Shown: positions 43,503 through 52,499, numbered from the stretch's first letter. The stretch: 64,000 bases of DNA from an uncultured Coriobacteriaceae bacterium (GCA_944319885.1 CALUFC010000001.1:248001-312000), one strand, 5' to 3'. The notes: generated by a model not told the origin, from the sequence alone. Made by a program: numbers and translations.

Positions 43503-44285
43503 ATGCTTACCAAGCGCGTGATTCCGTGTCTCGATGTCAAAGCGGGGCGCGTGGTAAAAGGGGTGAACTTCGTTTCGCTGCGCGATGCGGGTGATCCTGT
43601 TGAGCTGGCGTCTGCGTACGATCGCGAGGGTGCGGACGAGGTCATCTTCCTCGACATCACTGCGACGAGCGACAACCGCGCAACCACGATCGATATGGCG
43701 TCTCGTGCAGCGCGCGAGCTTTCGATTCCCTATACCGTGGGCGGCGGGTTCCGCGACCTGGCGGGCATGCGGCAGATGGTGGCGGCGGGTGCCGACAAGG
43801 TGTCCTTGAACTCGGCTGCCGTGAAGGATCCTTCGCTCATCACCCAGGCGGCGGCGATGTTTGGAAGCCAGGCGGTCATCTGCGCCATCGATGCGAAGCG
43901 CGTCGGCGCGCCTGGTGCGCCGGGCGCCGATCGCTGGGAGGTCTACACCGCGGGCGGACGCACGCCCACGGGCATCGATGCGGTAGCGTGGGCCGAAGAG
44001 GCCGCGCGCCGCGGTGCCGGCGAGATTCTGCTGACCAGCATGGATCGCGACGGCACCAAAGAGGGCTTCGACCTCGCGCTCACGCGCGCGGTGGCGCGCG
44101 CGGTTCCCATTCCCGTGATCGCCTCGGGTGGCGTGGGCACGCTCGAGCATTTTGCGGAAGGCGTCATCGAGGGTGAGGCCGACGCGGTGCTCGCTGCGAG
44201 CGTCTTCCACTTTGGGACGTTCAGCATTCGCCAGGTGAAGGAGTACATGGCGAGCCAGGGGATTCCGGTGCGCCTCGATTTCTAG
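43503..44285 (+). CDS. hisF: Imidazole glycerol phosphate synthase, cyclase subunit
   Basis: A 260-residue beta/alpha barrel paired with HisH. It starts [19 protein letters not shown] with the catalytic Asp of strand 1, and the second Asp is in [23 protein letters not shown] and [11 protein letters not shown] bind phosphate. The ATG at 43503 lies 4 bp after the hisA stop, with AAAGG before it. Confidence 0.97.
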   Translation: MLTKRVIPCLDVKAGRVVKGVNFVSLRDAGDPVELASAYDREGADEVIFLDITATSDNRATTIDMASRAARELSIPYTVGGGFRDLAGMRQMVAAGADKVSLNSAAVKDPSLITQAAAMFGSQAVICAIDAKRVGAPGAPGADRWEVYTAGGRTPTGIDAVAWAEEAARRGAGEILLTSMDRDGTKEGFDLALTRAVARAVPIPVIASGGVGTLEHFAEGVIEGEADAVLAASVFHFGTFSIRQVKEYMASQGIPVRLDF

Positions 44286-44315
44286 GTGCGTGTGGCAAAC
44301 GGCAAGGAGGTCGCG

Positions 44316-44648
44316 ATGCCAATCGATACGGTGGACATCGATGCGGTGAAGTTCGATGCGCACGGGCTGGTGCCCTGTGTGGTGCAGCAATACAATACCG
44401 GCGAGGTGCTCATGGTGGCGTGGATGAACGCCGCATCGCTGCGCCTCACGCTCGAGACGGGCACAACATGGTTTTGGAGCCGGAGCCGCCAGGAGCTCTG
44501 GAACAAGGGCGCAACGAGCGGCAACATGCAGCACGTGCGCGAGCTGCTTGTTGATTGCGATGCCGACACGCTGCTCGCGAAGGTCGACTCGCCCGGACCT
44601 GCCTGCCACACCGGCGCGCGCAGCTGCTTTTTCCGGCGACTGACGTAA
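44316..44648 (+). CDS. hisI: Phosphoribosyl-AMP cyclohydrolase
   Basis: A 110-residue zinc enzyme opening the adenine ring of [33 protein letters not shown] and SGNMQHV followed by DCDADTLL are the family core, and [10 protein letters not shown] carries Cys ligands. It is a stand-alone HisI without the HisE domain. AAGGAGG gives the start at 44316. In the operon it is separated from hisE by a palindromic repeat. Confidence 0.95.
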   Translation: MPIDTVDIDAVKFDAHGLVPCVVQQYNTGEVLMVAWMNAASLRLTLETGTTWFWSRSRQELWNKGATSGNMQHVRELLVDCDADTLLAKVDSPGPACHTGARSCFFRRLT

Positions 44649-44678
44649 GGGGCGGGCGATTTACACCTTGCGATGACG

Positions 44679-44826
44679 AAAATGCAGGCATGCAATGGTT
44701 TTGCTCCGGGGTGCCTAGTAGCACGCTGCGGGGGCTGGAGAAACTCCTGTGTCAAAGAGGTGCGATAGTGCTCGACGGCGCGGGATACTCGACGGCCCCC
44801 GCTTAATCTATTGAATACCTGAAAAA
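44679..44826. repeat. Palindromic intergenic element, copy E, inside the his operon
   Basis: The left arm has AAAATGCAG (44679-44687), N5, CAATGG (44693-44698), N18, AGTAG (44717-44721). The centre is 63 nt. The right arm has ATACT (44785-44789), N18, CTATTG (44808-44813), N5, CTGAAAAA (44819-44826). It fills nearly all of the 207-bp gap between hisI and hisE, where every other his junction is 41 bp or less. A GCGGGGGC in the centre pairs with GCCCCCGC in the right N18. The central core seen in copies C, D, F and G is not clear here. Confidence 0.82.
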
Positions 44827-44855
44827 GTGAAACTGTACGAAGAAAGGTGAGGGGC

Positions 44856-45173
44856 ATGGGTGAGCGAACAGCGCATGTGCGCGATGGAAATATCGGTGCA
44901 ACGCTCGAGGGATTGGCCCGCGTGATCCATGAGCGGCGCGAGGCGTCGCCGGAGGAGAGCTATACGGCGCGTTTGCTGAGCGGCAAGGAAGATAGCCTGC
45001 TGAAGAAGCTTGCCGAGGAGGCGAGCGAGGTCATCATGGCGGCGAAAGACCGCGACCACGACCACATTCGCTACGAGGCGGCGGACCTCGTGTACCATCT
45101 ACTCGTGACACTCGAGCGCTACGGCGTGAGCATCGAGGAGCTTGCTGGCGAGCTCGATGCGCGACATCGTTAG
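44856..45173 (+). CDS. hisE: Phosphoribosyl-ATP pyrophosphatase
   Basis: A 105-residue MazG-fold enzyme removing pyrophosphate from PR-ATP. SYTARLLSGKEDSLLKKLAEEASEVIMAAKD carries the EExxE metal site, and YEAADLVYHLLVTLE the second (ExxD). The start at 44856 follows GGTGAGGGG. It is the last his gene, separated from hisI by copy E of the repeat. Confidence 0.95.
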   Translation: MGERTAHVRDGNIGATLEGLARVIHERREASPEESYTARLLSGKEDSLLKKLAEEASEVIMAAKDRDHDHIRYEAADLVYHLLVTLERYGVSIEELAGELDARHR

Positions 45174-45197
45174 GCTCATCTACGCGAAGGAGGCAAC

Positions 45198-45569
45198 ATG
45201 GCAACTAAGGAAGACGTGCTCTTTCTCGAATACCCCAAGTGCTCAACCTGCAAGCGCGCGAAGCAATGGCTCGATGACCATGGCGTTGCCTACACCGATC
45301 GCCATATCGTGGAGGACCGCCCCACGGCGGCCGAGCTTGCCGACTGGCAGGCGCGCTCGGGCTTGCCCGTGCGCCGGTTCTTCAATACGAGCGGCATGAA
45401 ATACCGCGAGCTGGGTGTGAAGGCCAAGCTCGATGCGGGCATGAGCGATGCGGAGGCATTCGAGCTGCTGGCAACCGACGGCATGTTGGTCAAGCGCCCC
45501 TTGATCGTTGCGGGCGATACCGTGCTGGTGGGGTTCCGCGAAGCGGCGTGGGAGGATGCGCTCGCGTAG
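45198..45569 (+). CDS. Spx/ArsC-family thioredoxin-fold protein
   Basis: A 123-residue protein of the arsenate reductase-like/Spx/MgsR family. The N-terminal YPKCSTCKRAKQWL holds a CxxC redox pair, and FNTSGMKYRELG and LLATDGMLVKRPLIV are conserved family blocks. Members either reduce arsenate or bind RNA polymerase as stress regulators; this sequence does not decide between them. It lies 24 bp after hisE on the same strand and may be read through from the his operon. Confidence 0.85.
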   Translation: MATKEDVLFLEYPKCSTCKRAKQWLDDHGVAYTDRHIVEDRPTAAELADWQARSGLPVRRFFNTSGMKYRELGVKAKLDAGMSDAEAFELLATDGMLVKRPLIVAGDTVLVGFREAAWEDALA

Positions 45570-45584
45570 CGGGCTGCCGCGGGG

Positions 45585-45911
45585 CTATACCGACATCGCG
45601 GCGTTGATCTGCGCGATATGATAGGCGAGCATGCCGATGATGAGGGCATACATGATGAGGCACACGGCGCCCATGATGATGCCCGCAAGCGCGAAGCCGC
45701 GCTTCGGCGCGCTTTGGCGACGCGCCATCACGCCAACGACGATCGCAGCGATGGCAATCAGGATGGCAATCGCCCAATGGACGAATTGGCCGCAGAGAAA
45801 GCACGCGATGCCCAGCACGAGCGAGGCAATCGAGAGCGCGGGGCTGGAAGCCGCCGTGGGCGTGGCGTGCTCATCGAGCTGGCTGAAGTCGTCTTCCATG
45901 CGATTGTTCAT
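45585..45911 (-). CDS. Small membrane protein, DUF4190-like
   Basis: A 108-residue protein. A polar N-terminus of about 25 residues is followed by two hydrophobic segments (SLVLGIACFLCGQFVHWAIA...AIVVGVMA and FALAGIIMGAVCLIMYALII). The SIASLVLGI, basic loop, GFALAGIIMG pattern is typical of DUF4190. Function is unknown; such proteins often sit beside surface or signalling genes. The start at 45911 is set by family length; the much longer open frame upstream is on the wrong strand of larB. Confidence 0.75.
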   Translation of the reverse strand: MNNRMEDDFSQLDEHATPTAASSPALSIASLVLGIACFLCGQFVHWAIAILIAIAAIVVGVMARRQSAPKRGFALAGIIMGAVCLIMYALIIGMLAYHIAQINAAMSV

Positions 45912-46085
45912 CGTGCCACCGCTTTCGTGTGTTCGGTTCCAACTGTTGCTAGGATACCAGTGAGTGCCGCCTCGCGTGCGCAGCCCCTGTGGATTCACGG
46001 CGTCGCGACATCGACGGTGCTCGATGTACGGTGGTGGCGAGCGTGTACGCGGCGGGACGCCGCCGAGAAAGAAGCGGAGGCATGC

Positions 46086-46877
46086 ATGGACGCGGCCGAT
46101 CTTAAGCGCTTGGCACGCGCGGTTGCCGCAGGCGAGCTGGAGCCCGACGAGCTGGTGCGGCGGGTGCACCTCGATGCTGTGACAGACCTGGGGTATGCGC
46201 GCATCGATACGGCGCGGGGCGTGCGTACCGGCGTTTCCGAGGTGATTTACGGCGCAGGCAAGACCGCCGAGCAGATTGCGGGTATCGTTGCCGCGATGCG
46301 CGATGCCGGCCAGCAGCGCGTGCTCATCACGCGCCTCGATGCAACAAAGGCTGATCAGCTCGCGGCGTGCGGTTGCGCGTTTACCTACCACGAGGCGGCG
46401 CATGCCGGCGTGGTGGGCGATCTGCCCCGGCCGGACGGCAACGGCTTGGTGCTCGTGATCACCGCTGGCACGAGCGATCTGTTCGTTGCCGAGGAGGCCG
46501 TGCTCACCGCGCGGTTTCTCGGCAACGAGGTTAAGCTGGTGTGCGATGCGGGCGTTGCGGGTATTCATCGGTTGCTGGCGCATGCCGAGGACATCGCCCG
46601 CGCGCAGGTGATCATCGCCATCGCGGGCATGGAGGGTGCGCTCGCAAGCGTAGTGGGCGGGCTTGCCAGCTGTCCGGTGATCGCCGTGCCCACGAGTGTG
46701 GGCTATGGTGCCAACTTCGGTGGCGTGACCGCGCTGCTCGCGATGATCAACAGCTGCGCGAGCGGTATTTCGGTGGTCAATATCGATAACGGCTTCGGTG
46801 CCGCATACCAGGCATCGCTCATCAATCATCTAGGTGGCCCGGAAACGGGCACCAGGCGCGAGCAAACGAGGGGCTAA
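46086..46877 (+). CDS. larB: Nickel-pincer nucleotide cofactor synthase LarB
   Basis: A 263-residue enzyme that carboxylates and hydrolyses nicotinic acid adenine dinucleotide, the first step in making the nickel-pincer nucleotide of lactate racemase and other LarA-family enzymes. Family marks include DLGYARIDTARGVRTGVSEVIYG, ITAGTSDLFVAEEA, then MEGALASVVGGL and PTSVGYGANFGG. GGAGGC precedes ATG 46086. larC follows after 2 bp. LarE, the sulfur donor, and LarA are not in this window. Confidence 0.93.
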   Translation: MDAADLKRLARAVAAGELEPDELVRRVHLDAVTDLGYARIDTARGVRTGVSEVIYGAGKTAEQIAGIVAAMRDAGQQRVLITRLDATKADQLAACGCAFTYHEAAHAGVVGDLPRPDGNGLVLVITAGTSDLFVAEEAVLTARFLGNEVKLVCDAGVAGIHRLLAHAEDIARAQVIIAIAGMEGALASVVGGLASCPVIAVPTSVGYGANFGGVTALLAMINSCASGISVVNIDNGFGAAYQASLINHLGGPETGTRREQTRG

Positions 46878-46879
46878 TC

Positions 46880-48199
46880 ATGGGCAACATGTTGTATCTG
46901 GACTGCGTGAACGGCATCAGCGGCGATATGTTCGTCGCCGCGCTGCTCGATCTGGGCGCGAACGAGGCGCGTCTGCGCGATGTGTTGGCGAGCATGCCGG
47001 TTGCGGGCTATGAGGTGCGCGTGGGCCGCGTGAAGAAGGCGGGCATCGACTGCTGCGACTTCGATGTCGTGCTCGATGCGGCGCACGATGGTCACGATCA
47101 CGATATGGCATATCTCCATGGCGACGCTGCCGAGCATGGCCACCATGCCCATGAGCACCATGAGCACCATGAGCACCGCGGCCCGGCGGACATCGACGCC
47201 ATCATCGATGCGGCCCGGCTCGCTCCGCGCGCCCGCGAGCTGGCGCATCGTTTGGTCCGCGTGCTCGCCGAGGCCGAGGCCAGAGCGCATGCCGTTCCGC
47301 TCGAGCGCGTGCATTTCCATGAGGTCGGCGCCGTCGATTCCATTGTGGACATCGTGGCGGCGGCGGTGGTGCTTGACGACCTCGACATCGATCGCGTGAT
47401 CGTGCCGACGCTGGTAGACGGCCGCGGCACCATTCGTTGCCAGCACGGCATCATCCCCGTGCCGGTGCCGGCAACCCTCAATATCGTGCAGGCGCACGGC
47501 ATCCCGCTGTCTGTCTGCGATGTCGAGGGCGAGCTCGTGACCCCCACCGGGGCGGCGATCGTTGCGGCGACGTGCGCCGAGCATGCGCTTCCCACGCGTT
47601 TCTGCGTGAAGCGAATCGGCCTGGGTGCGGGCAAGCGCTCCTATACGCGGCCGAGCATACTGCGTGCGATGATCATCGAGGAGCTTGCAGATGCCCCCGT
47701 CGCAGCGGTGCCGTTCGGGACGGACAACGCGAGCGCGTCGTCTGCGCAGCCGACCCTTGATGCTGCCTACGAGGGCCCGGTGGTGCGGCTTGAATGCGAT
47801 ATCGACGACGCGCCGGGCGACATGCTCGCCTACGCCGCCGAACGCCTGCGCGCGTCGGGCGCGCGCGAGGTCCATTGGGTGCCCATCTTGGGCAAGAAGG
47901 ACCGTCCCGCTTGGCAGCTGCAGGTGATCGCCTTGCCCGGAGACGTTGAGCGCCTCGAGGCGATTATCTTTGCCGAGACCACGACGATCGGCGTGCGCCG
48001 GTGGGCGTGCGAGCGCACCGTGCTCGCTCGCGAGGAGGTTGCGCTCGAGACGCCGTGGGGCACGGTGCGCGCCAAGCGCGTCGTGCTGCCGGATGGCGCC
48101 ACGCGCACGCGTCCCGAGTATGAGGACGTCGCCGCCATCGCACGGCAAGCAGGTATCCCGCTTCAGCAGGTGATGGCAGAGATTTCCGGCGCGCGGTAA
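46880..48199 (+). CDS. larC: Nickel insertase LarC
   Basis: A 439-residue CTP-dependent cyclometallase that inserts nickel into the pincer precursor. It starts MLYLDCVNGISGDMFVAALLDLGA. A His-rich loop near residues 68-98 (GDAAEHGHHAHEHHEHHEHR) probably binds nickel; its DNA contains three tandem CATGAGCAC units. Further blocks include EVGAVDSIVDIV, CDIDDAPGDMLAYA and TTTIGVRRW. In some lactobacilli larC is split and joined by frameshifting; here it is one continuous frame. Confidence 0.94.
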   Translation: MGNMLYLDCVNGISGDMFVAALLDLGANEARLRDVLASMPVAGYEVRVGRVKKAGIDCCDFDVVLDAAHDGHDHDMAYLHGDAAEHGHHAHEHHEHHEHRGPADIDAIIDAARLAPRARELAHRLVRVLAEAEARAHAVPLERVHFHEVGAVDSIVDIVAAAVVLDDLDIDRVIVPTLVDGRGTIRCQHGIIPVPVPATLNIVQAHGIPLSVCDVEGELVTPTGAAIVAATCAEHALPTRFCVKRIGLGAGKRSYTRPSILRAMIIEELADAPVAAVPFGTDNASASSAQPTLDAAYEGPVVRLECDIDDAPGDMLAYAAERLRASGAREVHWVPILGKKDRPAWQLQVIALPGDVERLEAIIFAETTTIGVRRWACERTVLAREEVALETPWGTVRAKRVVLPDGATRTRPEYEDVAAIARQAGIPLQQVMAEISGAR

Positions 48200-48281
48200 T
48201 CGCGCCTCGCGCGGGACGGGGCGGGTACAATGGGTGCGGCGCGCGCTGCGCGTCTGGCACGCTACCCGGCAGGAGGCAGGC

Positions 48282-48845
48282 ATGAAGATTCTCATCGCAT
48301 CCGATATCCACGGTTCCGCCTATTGGGCCGAGCGCCTCATGGAGGCGGTCGAGGCCGAGGCGCCCGATCGCATCGTGCTTCTGGGCGATCTGCTCTACCA
48401 CGGCCCCCGCAACGACTTACCGCGCGATTACGCCCCCAAGCGCGTGATTCCGCTGCTCAACGAGCTGGCTTCCCGCGGCATACTCGTCGCGGTGCGCGGC
48501 AACTGCGAGGCGGAGGTCGACCAGATGGTGCTCGACTTCCCCTGTATGGCGGTATCGTCTCAGCTTATCGACGACGCGGGGCGCACGCTGTTTCTTACGC
48601 ATGGGCATATCTTCGGCGCCGGGTTTCACAACAGTGTGGAGAACCTCCCCAAGCTGCCGGCAGGGTCGGCGCTGCTGTTCGGCCATACGCATATCAAGGT
48701 GAACGAGCCTGCGGCGGCAGGTAGCATCTGGGCGTTCAATCCGGGCAGCGTTTCCATCCCGAAGGACGGCACGCACAGCTACGGCATCTACGAGAGCGGG
48801 CTTCCGCTCGAGCAGGCGTTTCGCCACATGGTGCTGCCCGCGTAG
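48282..48845 (+). CDS. yfcE: Metallophosphoesterase, YfcE-like phosphodiesterase
   Basis: A 187-residue calcineurin-like phosphodiesterase. Metal-binding motifs in order are SDIHG (8-12), GDLLYHGPRN (about 33-42), GNCE (about 77), THGH (about 107) and GHTH (about 131). E. coli YfcE hydrolyses phosphodiesters in vitro; its cellular role is unclear. A GTACAAT (48226-48232) could be its -10. The start at 48282 follows GGAGGC. Confidence 0.9.
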   Translation: MKILIASDIHGSAYWAERLMEAVEAEAPDRIVLLGDLLYHGPRNDLPRDYAPKRVIPLLNELASRGILVAVRGNCEAEVDQMVLDFPCMAVSSQLIDDAGRTLFLTHGHIFGAGFHNSVENLPKLPAGSALLFGHTHIKVNEPAAAGSIWAFNPGSVSIPKDGTHSYGIYESGLPLEQAFRHMVLPA

Positions 48846-48890
48846 GTGTGCACGGCGACGCTGTTGCCCCGGCAGACGCGTCGCAGCTGC

Positions 48891-49643
48891 CTATAGCACC
48901 TCGACGTTGTGGTCGGCGCAACGCTGAAGCATGTCGGCGGGTAGGTTGCCGTCACTCACTAGGATATCGATATCGGAGAGATCGCAGAACTGAAAGGTCC
49001 CGCGACGCCCCACCTTGCTTGAATCCATGAGCATGACGGTTTTTCCCGCCTGCTTGATGCAGCTGCGCTTGAGATCGGCTTCCTCGTCCGATTCGCAGGT
49101 GAAGCCGGTTTCTGGTGCATAGTTGGTGCTGCCCAAAAAGAGCAGGTCGAAGGTGAGTTTGGAGATGGCGCGGATGCTCCGGCTGCCCGAGATGCTCAGC
49201 GAGAAGCGGTTGAGATGCCCGCCGGGCATGATGACCTGCGGTCGCTCGAGGCGCGCGAGCTCGGTGGCGCAGGTGAGTCCGCACGTGAAGATGAGCGTGT
49301 GGATATCGGGGAACTGCCGCGCAAACTCGGTCATGGTGCTGCCGGAGTCGAGAAAGACCGTGATATCGGGACGCACCAGCTCGCGCGCCTTCTGCGCGAT
49401 GGCGCGCTTGGCATCGGCGTGCTGAGAGCTGCGCACGTTAAGCATGCCGTCGGAGCCCACCACGAACTCAACCGATCGCGCGCCGCCATGAATGCGTACA
49501 AGCCGGCGATCTTGATCGAGCGCTTTGAGATCGGTGCGGAGCGTCATCTCCGAGACATCGGGAAACTCCTGCTTGATGCGCGAGAAGGTGACGGTGCCCT
49601 CGCGATTTACCAACTCAACGATGGCGTTTCTGCGCTCCTCCAT
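48891..49643 (-). CDS. DeoR-family transcriptional regulator
   Basis: A 250-residue sugar-metabolism repressor. An N-terminal helix-turn-helix spans residues 1-60 (RRNAIVELVNREGTVTFSRIKQEFPDVSEMTLRTDLKALD), and a DeoR C-terminal sugar-phosphate-binding domain follows (LDSGSTMTEFARQFPD, TCGLTCATELARL, MPGGHLN). The start at 49643 follows AAGGAGC. It is the last of a minus-strand set behind the SorE-like and PfkB genes. It probably controls these and the divergent PTS gene through the GAAACAAAAGC sites at 52294-52449. Confidence 0.88.
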   Translation of the reverse strand: MEERRNAIVELVNREGTVTFSRIKQEFPDVSEMTLRTDLKALDQDRRLVRIHGGARSVEFVVGSDGMLNVRSSQHADAKRAIAQKARELVRPDITVFLDSGSTMTEFARQFPDIHTLIFTCGLTCATELARLERPQVIMPGGHLNRFSLSISGSRSIRAISKLTFDLLFLGSTNYAPETGFTCESDEEADLKRSCIKQAGKTVMLMDSSKVGRRGTFQFCDLSDIDILVSDGNLPADMLQRCADHNVEVL

Positions 49644-50011
49644 GGGCTGCTCCTTGCTTGCCGAAGCTCGTGCGATGTTGTTACGAAACCCATTGTAACG
49701 TGAGCAAGGCGAACACGGTGCGTGCATGCGCGCGATGCGCGCGGGTTCGTGTCGAGCAATATGCGCGTGCCCCTCGAGCGGATCCGTGGCAAATCCAAGG
49801 TGAGGGGCACATGTCGGAGGGCTGTATGGAGCCCAGCATCATTGTAATTTAGCGTGTTGCTACGAAGATGGCGAACGAGTGGTATGGCATCGAGCACACC
49901 AGTTCTCAACAGATGGCACATGGCGGCCGAGATGTCGAGGCGGCTGGGGCTCCGCGCCCCGGGCATGGCGCGGTGAGGATGCCCGGGGCGCGACGCATGC
50001 GTGCCGGGCGC
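49644..50011. other. Intergenic region with two large hairpins
   Basis: No credible gene. GTGCCCCTC (49767-49775) and GAGGGGCAC (49802-49810) form a 9-bp stem. GCGCCCCGGGCAT (49954-49966) and ATGCCCGGGGCGC (49979-49991) form a perfect 13-bp stem just past the SorE-like stop and may terminate that minus-strand transcript, though no T run follows. If it does, the DeoR gene would need its own promoter here; I see none that is clear. Confidence 0.45.
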
Positions 50012-51280
50012 TTAGCAGGCCTCTGCCCAGTGCTCGAGCAGATAGCGCTCGGCAGCGGGGCACCACAGACCGCGGTTGGCCTCGACGATATCGGCAAGGC
50101 CGGCATAGCGCTCATCCTCGGCGGCCTTGGTGCGCAGGTCCTCGAGCGCGGTGAGCGGCATCGAGACGTGCGTGTAGATGAGCTTCTTACCGCCCGGGAT
50201 CTTGGGCAGGTTGAGCGTGGCCTCGGCTGCTGCGTCGAGTCCGCCCACGTGGGTGACCATGACGGAGGGGTCAACGCGGTTGGCGGCGGTGAGCTCGAGC
50301 GACTCGACCATGTCGGCGGTGTTGCCGCCCGTGGTGCCCATCACATGATGCGAGCCGTAGTGCACCTCGTAGAAGTTGATCGGCGCGCTGAATTCCTTGT
50401 CGGTGGGGCCGGCGAAGAAGTTGAGACAGCCGTCGCGGCCCATGATGGCGCTCGACAGCGACACGACGGACGCGACGGGCGCATAGCACAGCACGTCGTC
50501 AAAGCCGGTGCCGCCGGAGACCTCGCGCAGCGCCGCCACCTGGTCGTCGTAGGCGCCGTTGTTGATGAAGACGAGGTCGATGCCGGTTTCGGCTTTGATC
50601 TCCGCGGGCGGGAAGAGCTCGGCGGCGCGGTCGAGGCGGTCCTGGTTGATGTCGGCCACGCACACGAGGCTGGGGCGGCGGTCGCAGTGCAGCGCGTAGG
50701 TGAGCGCACCGAGGCCCATGGGGCCGGCGCCGGCCACGATGGCGAGCTTGCCGCCCTCGCGGATGCCCATCTCATGCGTGTAGACGCCCATCTGGGTGTG
50801 GTAGGCGGCATGGAACGCACCGATTGAACAGCTCATGGGCTCGGCAAGCGACGCCTGGTAGTAGGCCTCGCCGGTGTACTCGAGCAGGCAGTCGCATTCC
50901 ATGACCTCGGCGGGCAGGATGCAATAGGTGGCGTCGCCGCCGCAGAACTCATACGAGTAGCCCGGGCTCCACATGGTTCCCTTGTAGTTGAGGGCGGGCT
51001 GGATGGTGAACTTCATGCCCGGCTTGAAGCGGTCGGCCCATTTGGCGCCCACCTCCACGATGTCGCCGGCGAACTCGTGGCCCATGATCGCGGGGTGCTC
51101 GGCTACATCCTCGTGTACGCGCTTGTGCTCGACGCCCAACGTGGCGCATTTGTAGGTGGACATGCAGATGCTGTCGGAGATCACCTTGACGAGCACCTCG
51201 TCATCTTTGATCTGCGGCAGCTCGAACTCATCGAGACGCAGGTCGTTGGCAGCATGGAGACGTACGGCTTTGGCTTTCAT
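50012..51280 (-). CDS. SorE-like sugar-phosphate dehydrogenase (L-sorbose-1-phosphate reductase family)
   Basis: A 422-residue medium-chain, zinc-type dehydrogenase longer than usual. GHEFAGDI holds a zinc ligand pair and GAGPMGLGALTYALH is the Rossmann motif. The segments MGIREGGKLAIV, CLNFFAGPTDKEFSAPINFYEVHYG and GTTGGNTADM match my recollection of SorE, which reduces L-sorbose-1-phosphate to glucitol-6-phosphate. The structural zinc cysteines seen in ordinary alcohol dehydrogenases are absent. AAAGGAGC precedes the start. Here it is paired with a PfkB kinase and a mannitol-type PTS, so it more likely oxidises a hexitol phosphate. The substrate is uncertain. Confidence 0.8.
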   Translation of the reverse strand: MKAKAVRLHAANDLRLDEFELPQIKDDEVLVKVISDSICMSTYKCATLGVEHKRVHEDVAEHPAIMGHEFAGDIVEVGAKWADRFKPGMKFTIQPALNYKGTMWSPGYSYEFCGGDATYCILPAEVMECDCLLEYTGEAYYQASLAEPMSCSIGAFHAAYHTQMGVYTHEMGIREGGKLAIVAGAGPMGLGALTYALHCDRRPSLVCVADINQDRLDRAAELFPPAEIKAETGIDLVFINNGAYDDQVAALREVSGGTGFDDVLCYAPVASVVSLSSAIMGRDGCLNFFAGPTDKEFSAPINFYEVHYGSHHVMGTTGGNTADMVESLELTAANRVDPSVMVTHVGGLDAAAEATLNLPKIPGGKKLIYTHVSMPLTALEDLRTKAAEDERYAGLADIVEANRGLWCPAAERYLLEHWAEAC

Positions 51281-51344
51281 GATTGCTCCTTTCTTGGCGC
51301 GCGCCTGCGCGCCGGATTTCTGTATGGCAGGCGGAATGCGTTTG

Positions 51345-52274
51345 CTAGAGCGCCTCGATCGTTACCTGCTCGAACAGGCGTTCCACATCCTCGCGGCGGG
51401 CGGGCTCGGTGCCGGGGCGCATGACGGTGGCGGCGCCAACCGCCATGGAGAGGCGCAGGGCTTCATCGAGGGGCTTCATCTCACTCGTGGCGTAGGCGAG
51501 CGCCGCCACTACAGAGTCGCCCGCGCCCACGGTTGAGACCACCTCGACCTCGGGTTGACGCAGGCGCCAGGCCCCCCTGGTCGAGACGAAGATCGCGCCT
51601 TCGCCGCCCATGGAGACCATGACGTGCTCGATGCCCCGCTCAACGAGCTCGCGGGCGGCGCCGAGAATGTCATCGATCTCGCGAAGCTCGCGGCCCAGCA
51701 TCCGGCCAAGTTCAACCTCGTTGGGCTTGATGAGATACGGTTTCGCGGCGATGCCGCAGGTGAGCGCGTCACCGTCGGCATCGAGAAACACGCGGGCGCC
51801 GGCATCGCGGCAGGTGCGTGCCCAGGTGGCGTAGGTGCCGGCGGGAGCGCCCGCCGGCAGGCTCCCCGAGAGCACCACGATGTCGCCGGGGTTTACCTCG
51901 AGGGCGAGGATCGCGAGCGCATCCGAGAGCAGTTCCTCGGTCACGGCGGCGCCGGGCTCGTTGATGTCGGTGTAGGTCTTCGATGCCAGGTCGACGACCT
52001 TGGTGTTGGTACGTGTGCTGCCCGCTACTGAGAAAGCGCGCACGGCGATGCCCATCTCATTGAGCGCCGACGAGATGAAGGAGCCGGCAGGGCCGCCCAG
52101 TACGGCGACCGCGGTGCTCGATCCGCCAAGCTGCTGGATGGTCTTGGAGACATTGATGCCCTTGCCTCCCGCATCCTGGCGCACGGAGGTGGCGCGGTTG
52201 ACGGTGTTGATGGCGAAATTGTCGACATAGACCGTTTTGTCGACCGCCGGATTCAACGTGACGGTGTAGATCAC
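51345..52274 (-). CDS. PfkB-family 1-phosphofructokinase/tagatose-6-phosphate kinase
   Basis: A 309-residue sugar-phosphate kinase of the FruK/LacC branch. It starts VIYTVTLNPAVDKT. Other marks are DAGGKGINVSKTIQQLG (about 35-51), VLSGSLPAG and the catalytic TVGAGDSVVAAL. It would phosphorylate a ketose phosphate to a bisphosphate. The GTG start at 52274 follows TTGGAGG; the longer frame to 52382 runs through the operator region. It lies 64 bp before the SorE-like start, in the same minus-strand operon. Confidence 0.88.
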   Translation of the reverse strand: MIYTVTLNPAVDKTVYVDNFAINTVNRATSVRQDAGGKGINVSKTIQQLGGSSTAVAVLGGPAGSFISSALNEMGIAVRAFSVAGSTRTNTKVVDLASKTYTDINEPGAAVTEELLSDALAILALEVNPGDIVVLSGSLPAGAPAGTYATWARTCRDAGARVFLDADGDALTCGIAAKPYLIKPNEVELGRMLGRELREIDDILGAARELVERGIEHVMVSMGGEGAIFVSTRGAWRLRQPEVEVVSTVGAGDSVVAALAYATSEMKPLDEALRLSMAVGAATVMRPGTEPARREDVERLFEQVTIEAL

Positions 52275-52499
52275 ATCTGCCTCCAAACCTTTTGAAACAA
52301 AAGCTGAGACCATAGTAATTCGGCAATTATTATTGTCAAGACAACAGTCTAGAAATATAGAAACAAAAGCATTTTCTACCACTTACCGAGCTAAAACTAC
52401 CATTTACAGTGGAAATATCGGAATTAACGTTGTTGTTGAAACAATAAGCAATAGGATGACAGATGTCGATTCGATAGCAAGAACGAAAGGGGAGACACG
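52275..52499. promoter_or_regulatory. Divergent A/T-rich control region with repeated GAAACAAAAGC sites
   Basis: This 225-bp gap is much richer in A/T than its surroundings. The 11-mer GAAACAAAAGC occurs at 52294-52304 and 52360-52370, with a near copy GAAACAATAAGC at 52438-52449, all in the same orientation. DeoR repressors of sugar operons often bind repeats of this composition. The sites lie between the minus-strand kinase gene and the plus-strand PTS gene, well placed to control both. Confidence 0.6.
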
